This document shows positions 6,288-6,653 of a stretch of 6,653 bases of DNA, one piece after another; within the stretch, counting starts at the first letter, position 1, and each line of letters begins with the position of its first letter. Origin of the DNA: Nitrospinota bacterium. GTDB lineage: Bacteria; UBA8248. Position numbers and translations under genes: made by a program. The notes beneath the pieces are model-generated. The model made no database searches, had not been told where the DNA came from, and saw only the letters and a program-made list of their open reading frames with translations. Location of the stretch: the NCBI GenBank assembly GCA_003506735.1, contig DNYS01000015.1:1-6653 (forward strand), given 5' to 3'.

Positions 6288-6653
6288 TCACTTCCCCCAC
6301 ACCACCGCATATGCACCCACAACCGAGAAAGCGCCGCCCAAGGCGATGCGCCAAGTGACAGCCTCCTGCTTCTGCATGAAGAACCAGGAGAGAAAGATCA
6401 CTAAAAGGATCGACAAGCGGTTGATGGGGACCACCTGCACAACTTCTCCCCGTTGGACGGCGGACCAGAAGAAGATTGCGGCAACGAAGTTTGAAACTGT
6501 CCCAAGGGACACGGTGAACAGGCCTCGGGGATCCCAGCGCCTGGTACCGCCTTTTTTGTCAAAGGGAATGATGGCGGCCAAAAGCAGAGCCGCCGAGCCG
6601 GTGGACACAGCGATCCCCATCGAGGTTGAGGGGAGCATGACGAGCCCAAACTT
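6288..6653 (-). CDS. EamA/DMT-family transporter, C-terminal part (5' end outside window)
   Basis: The open frame runs from the right window edge to a TGA at 6288-6290, giving 121 visible residues. An internal ATG at 6636-6638 is not taken as the start because the frame stays open upstream of it to the edge. Four hydrophobic segments are visible: GIAVSTGSAALLLAAIIPF, the stretch from GLFTVSLG to FFWSAV, VVPINRLSILLVIFLSWFFM, and the final WRIALGGAFSVVGAYAVVW. The order, the NRLSILLVIFLSWFFMQKQE segment (a helix with a following acidic residue) and the closing GGAFSVVGAY helix fit the last four of the ten helices of the drug/metabolite transporter superfamily, in its second EamA repeat. It would be an inner-membrane carrier of small metabolites. 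It lies upstream of hyuB on the same strand but 429 bases away, so a shared role in substrate or product transport is only a suggestion. Confidence 0.85.
   Translation of the reverse strand, partial: KFGLVMLPSTSMGIAVSTGSAALLLAAIIPFDKKGGTRRWDPRGLFTVSLGTVSNFVAAIFFWSAVQRGEVVQVVPINRLSILLVIFLSWFFMQKQEAVTWRIALGGAFSVVGAYAVVWGK

Noticed and set aside
6139..6354. 71-codon frame on the minus strand overlapping the transporter end, with a hydrophobic tail
   Set aside because: The first half is an alternate frame of the transporter gene. The second half, starting at an ATG at 6238-6240, has a short hydrophobic stretch but no Shine-Dalgarno site.

Overview
The window carries four protein genes, all on the minus strand and so read from right to left: the 3' end of an EamA/DMT-type membrane transporter (6288 to the right edge), a 429-bp non-coding gap, then a compact three-gene cluster of hyuB (3825-5858), hyuA (1703-3763) and an AMP-forming acyl-CoA ligase of the benzoate/2-aminobenzoate-CoA ligase group (48-1694). 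I see no rRNA, tRNA, CRISPR array or complete mobile element. The coding sequence is GC-rich, the genes are tightly packed and the starts have Shine-Dalgarno sites, so this is a bacterial chromosome segment. The taxon cannot be fixed from the sequence; a GC-rich proteobacterium or a similar uncultured environmental lineage is a reasonable guess.

HyuA and HyuB are the two partner subunits of the ATP-dependent hydantoinase / 5-oxoprolinase / acetone-carboxylase superfamily. HyuA (ASKHA fold) phosphorylates an amide or enol oxygen, and HyuB performs the hydrolysis or carboxylation. The ligase starts 8 nt after the hyuA stop, and its ribosome-binding site overlaps that stop, so the three genes very likely form one operon. 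The operon logic suggests that HyuAB makes a carboxylic acid, either by opening a cyclic amide or by carboxylating a ketone, and that the ligase converts the acid to its CoA thioester for degradation. Acetophenone carboxylase followed by benzoylacetate-CoA ligase is a known precedent for the second route, but this cluster may act on another substrate.

The most unusual points are a C-terminal extension of about 85-90 residues on HyuB that looks like a small beta-barrel (double-psi / CDC48-N-like) module, a His-x-x-Asp...His set in HyuB that could bind metal, and a TTG start for hyuA. The gap upstream of hyuB is AT-richer than the genes and holds several short inverted repeats that could be regulatory. 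The transporter might import the substrate, but the gap leaves that open. Apart from the HyuB extension, the genes belong to well-known families, and I do not see strong evidence for a wholly new system here.
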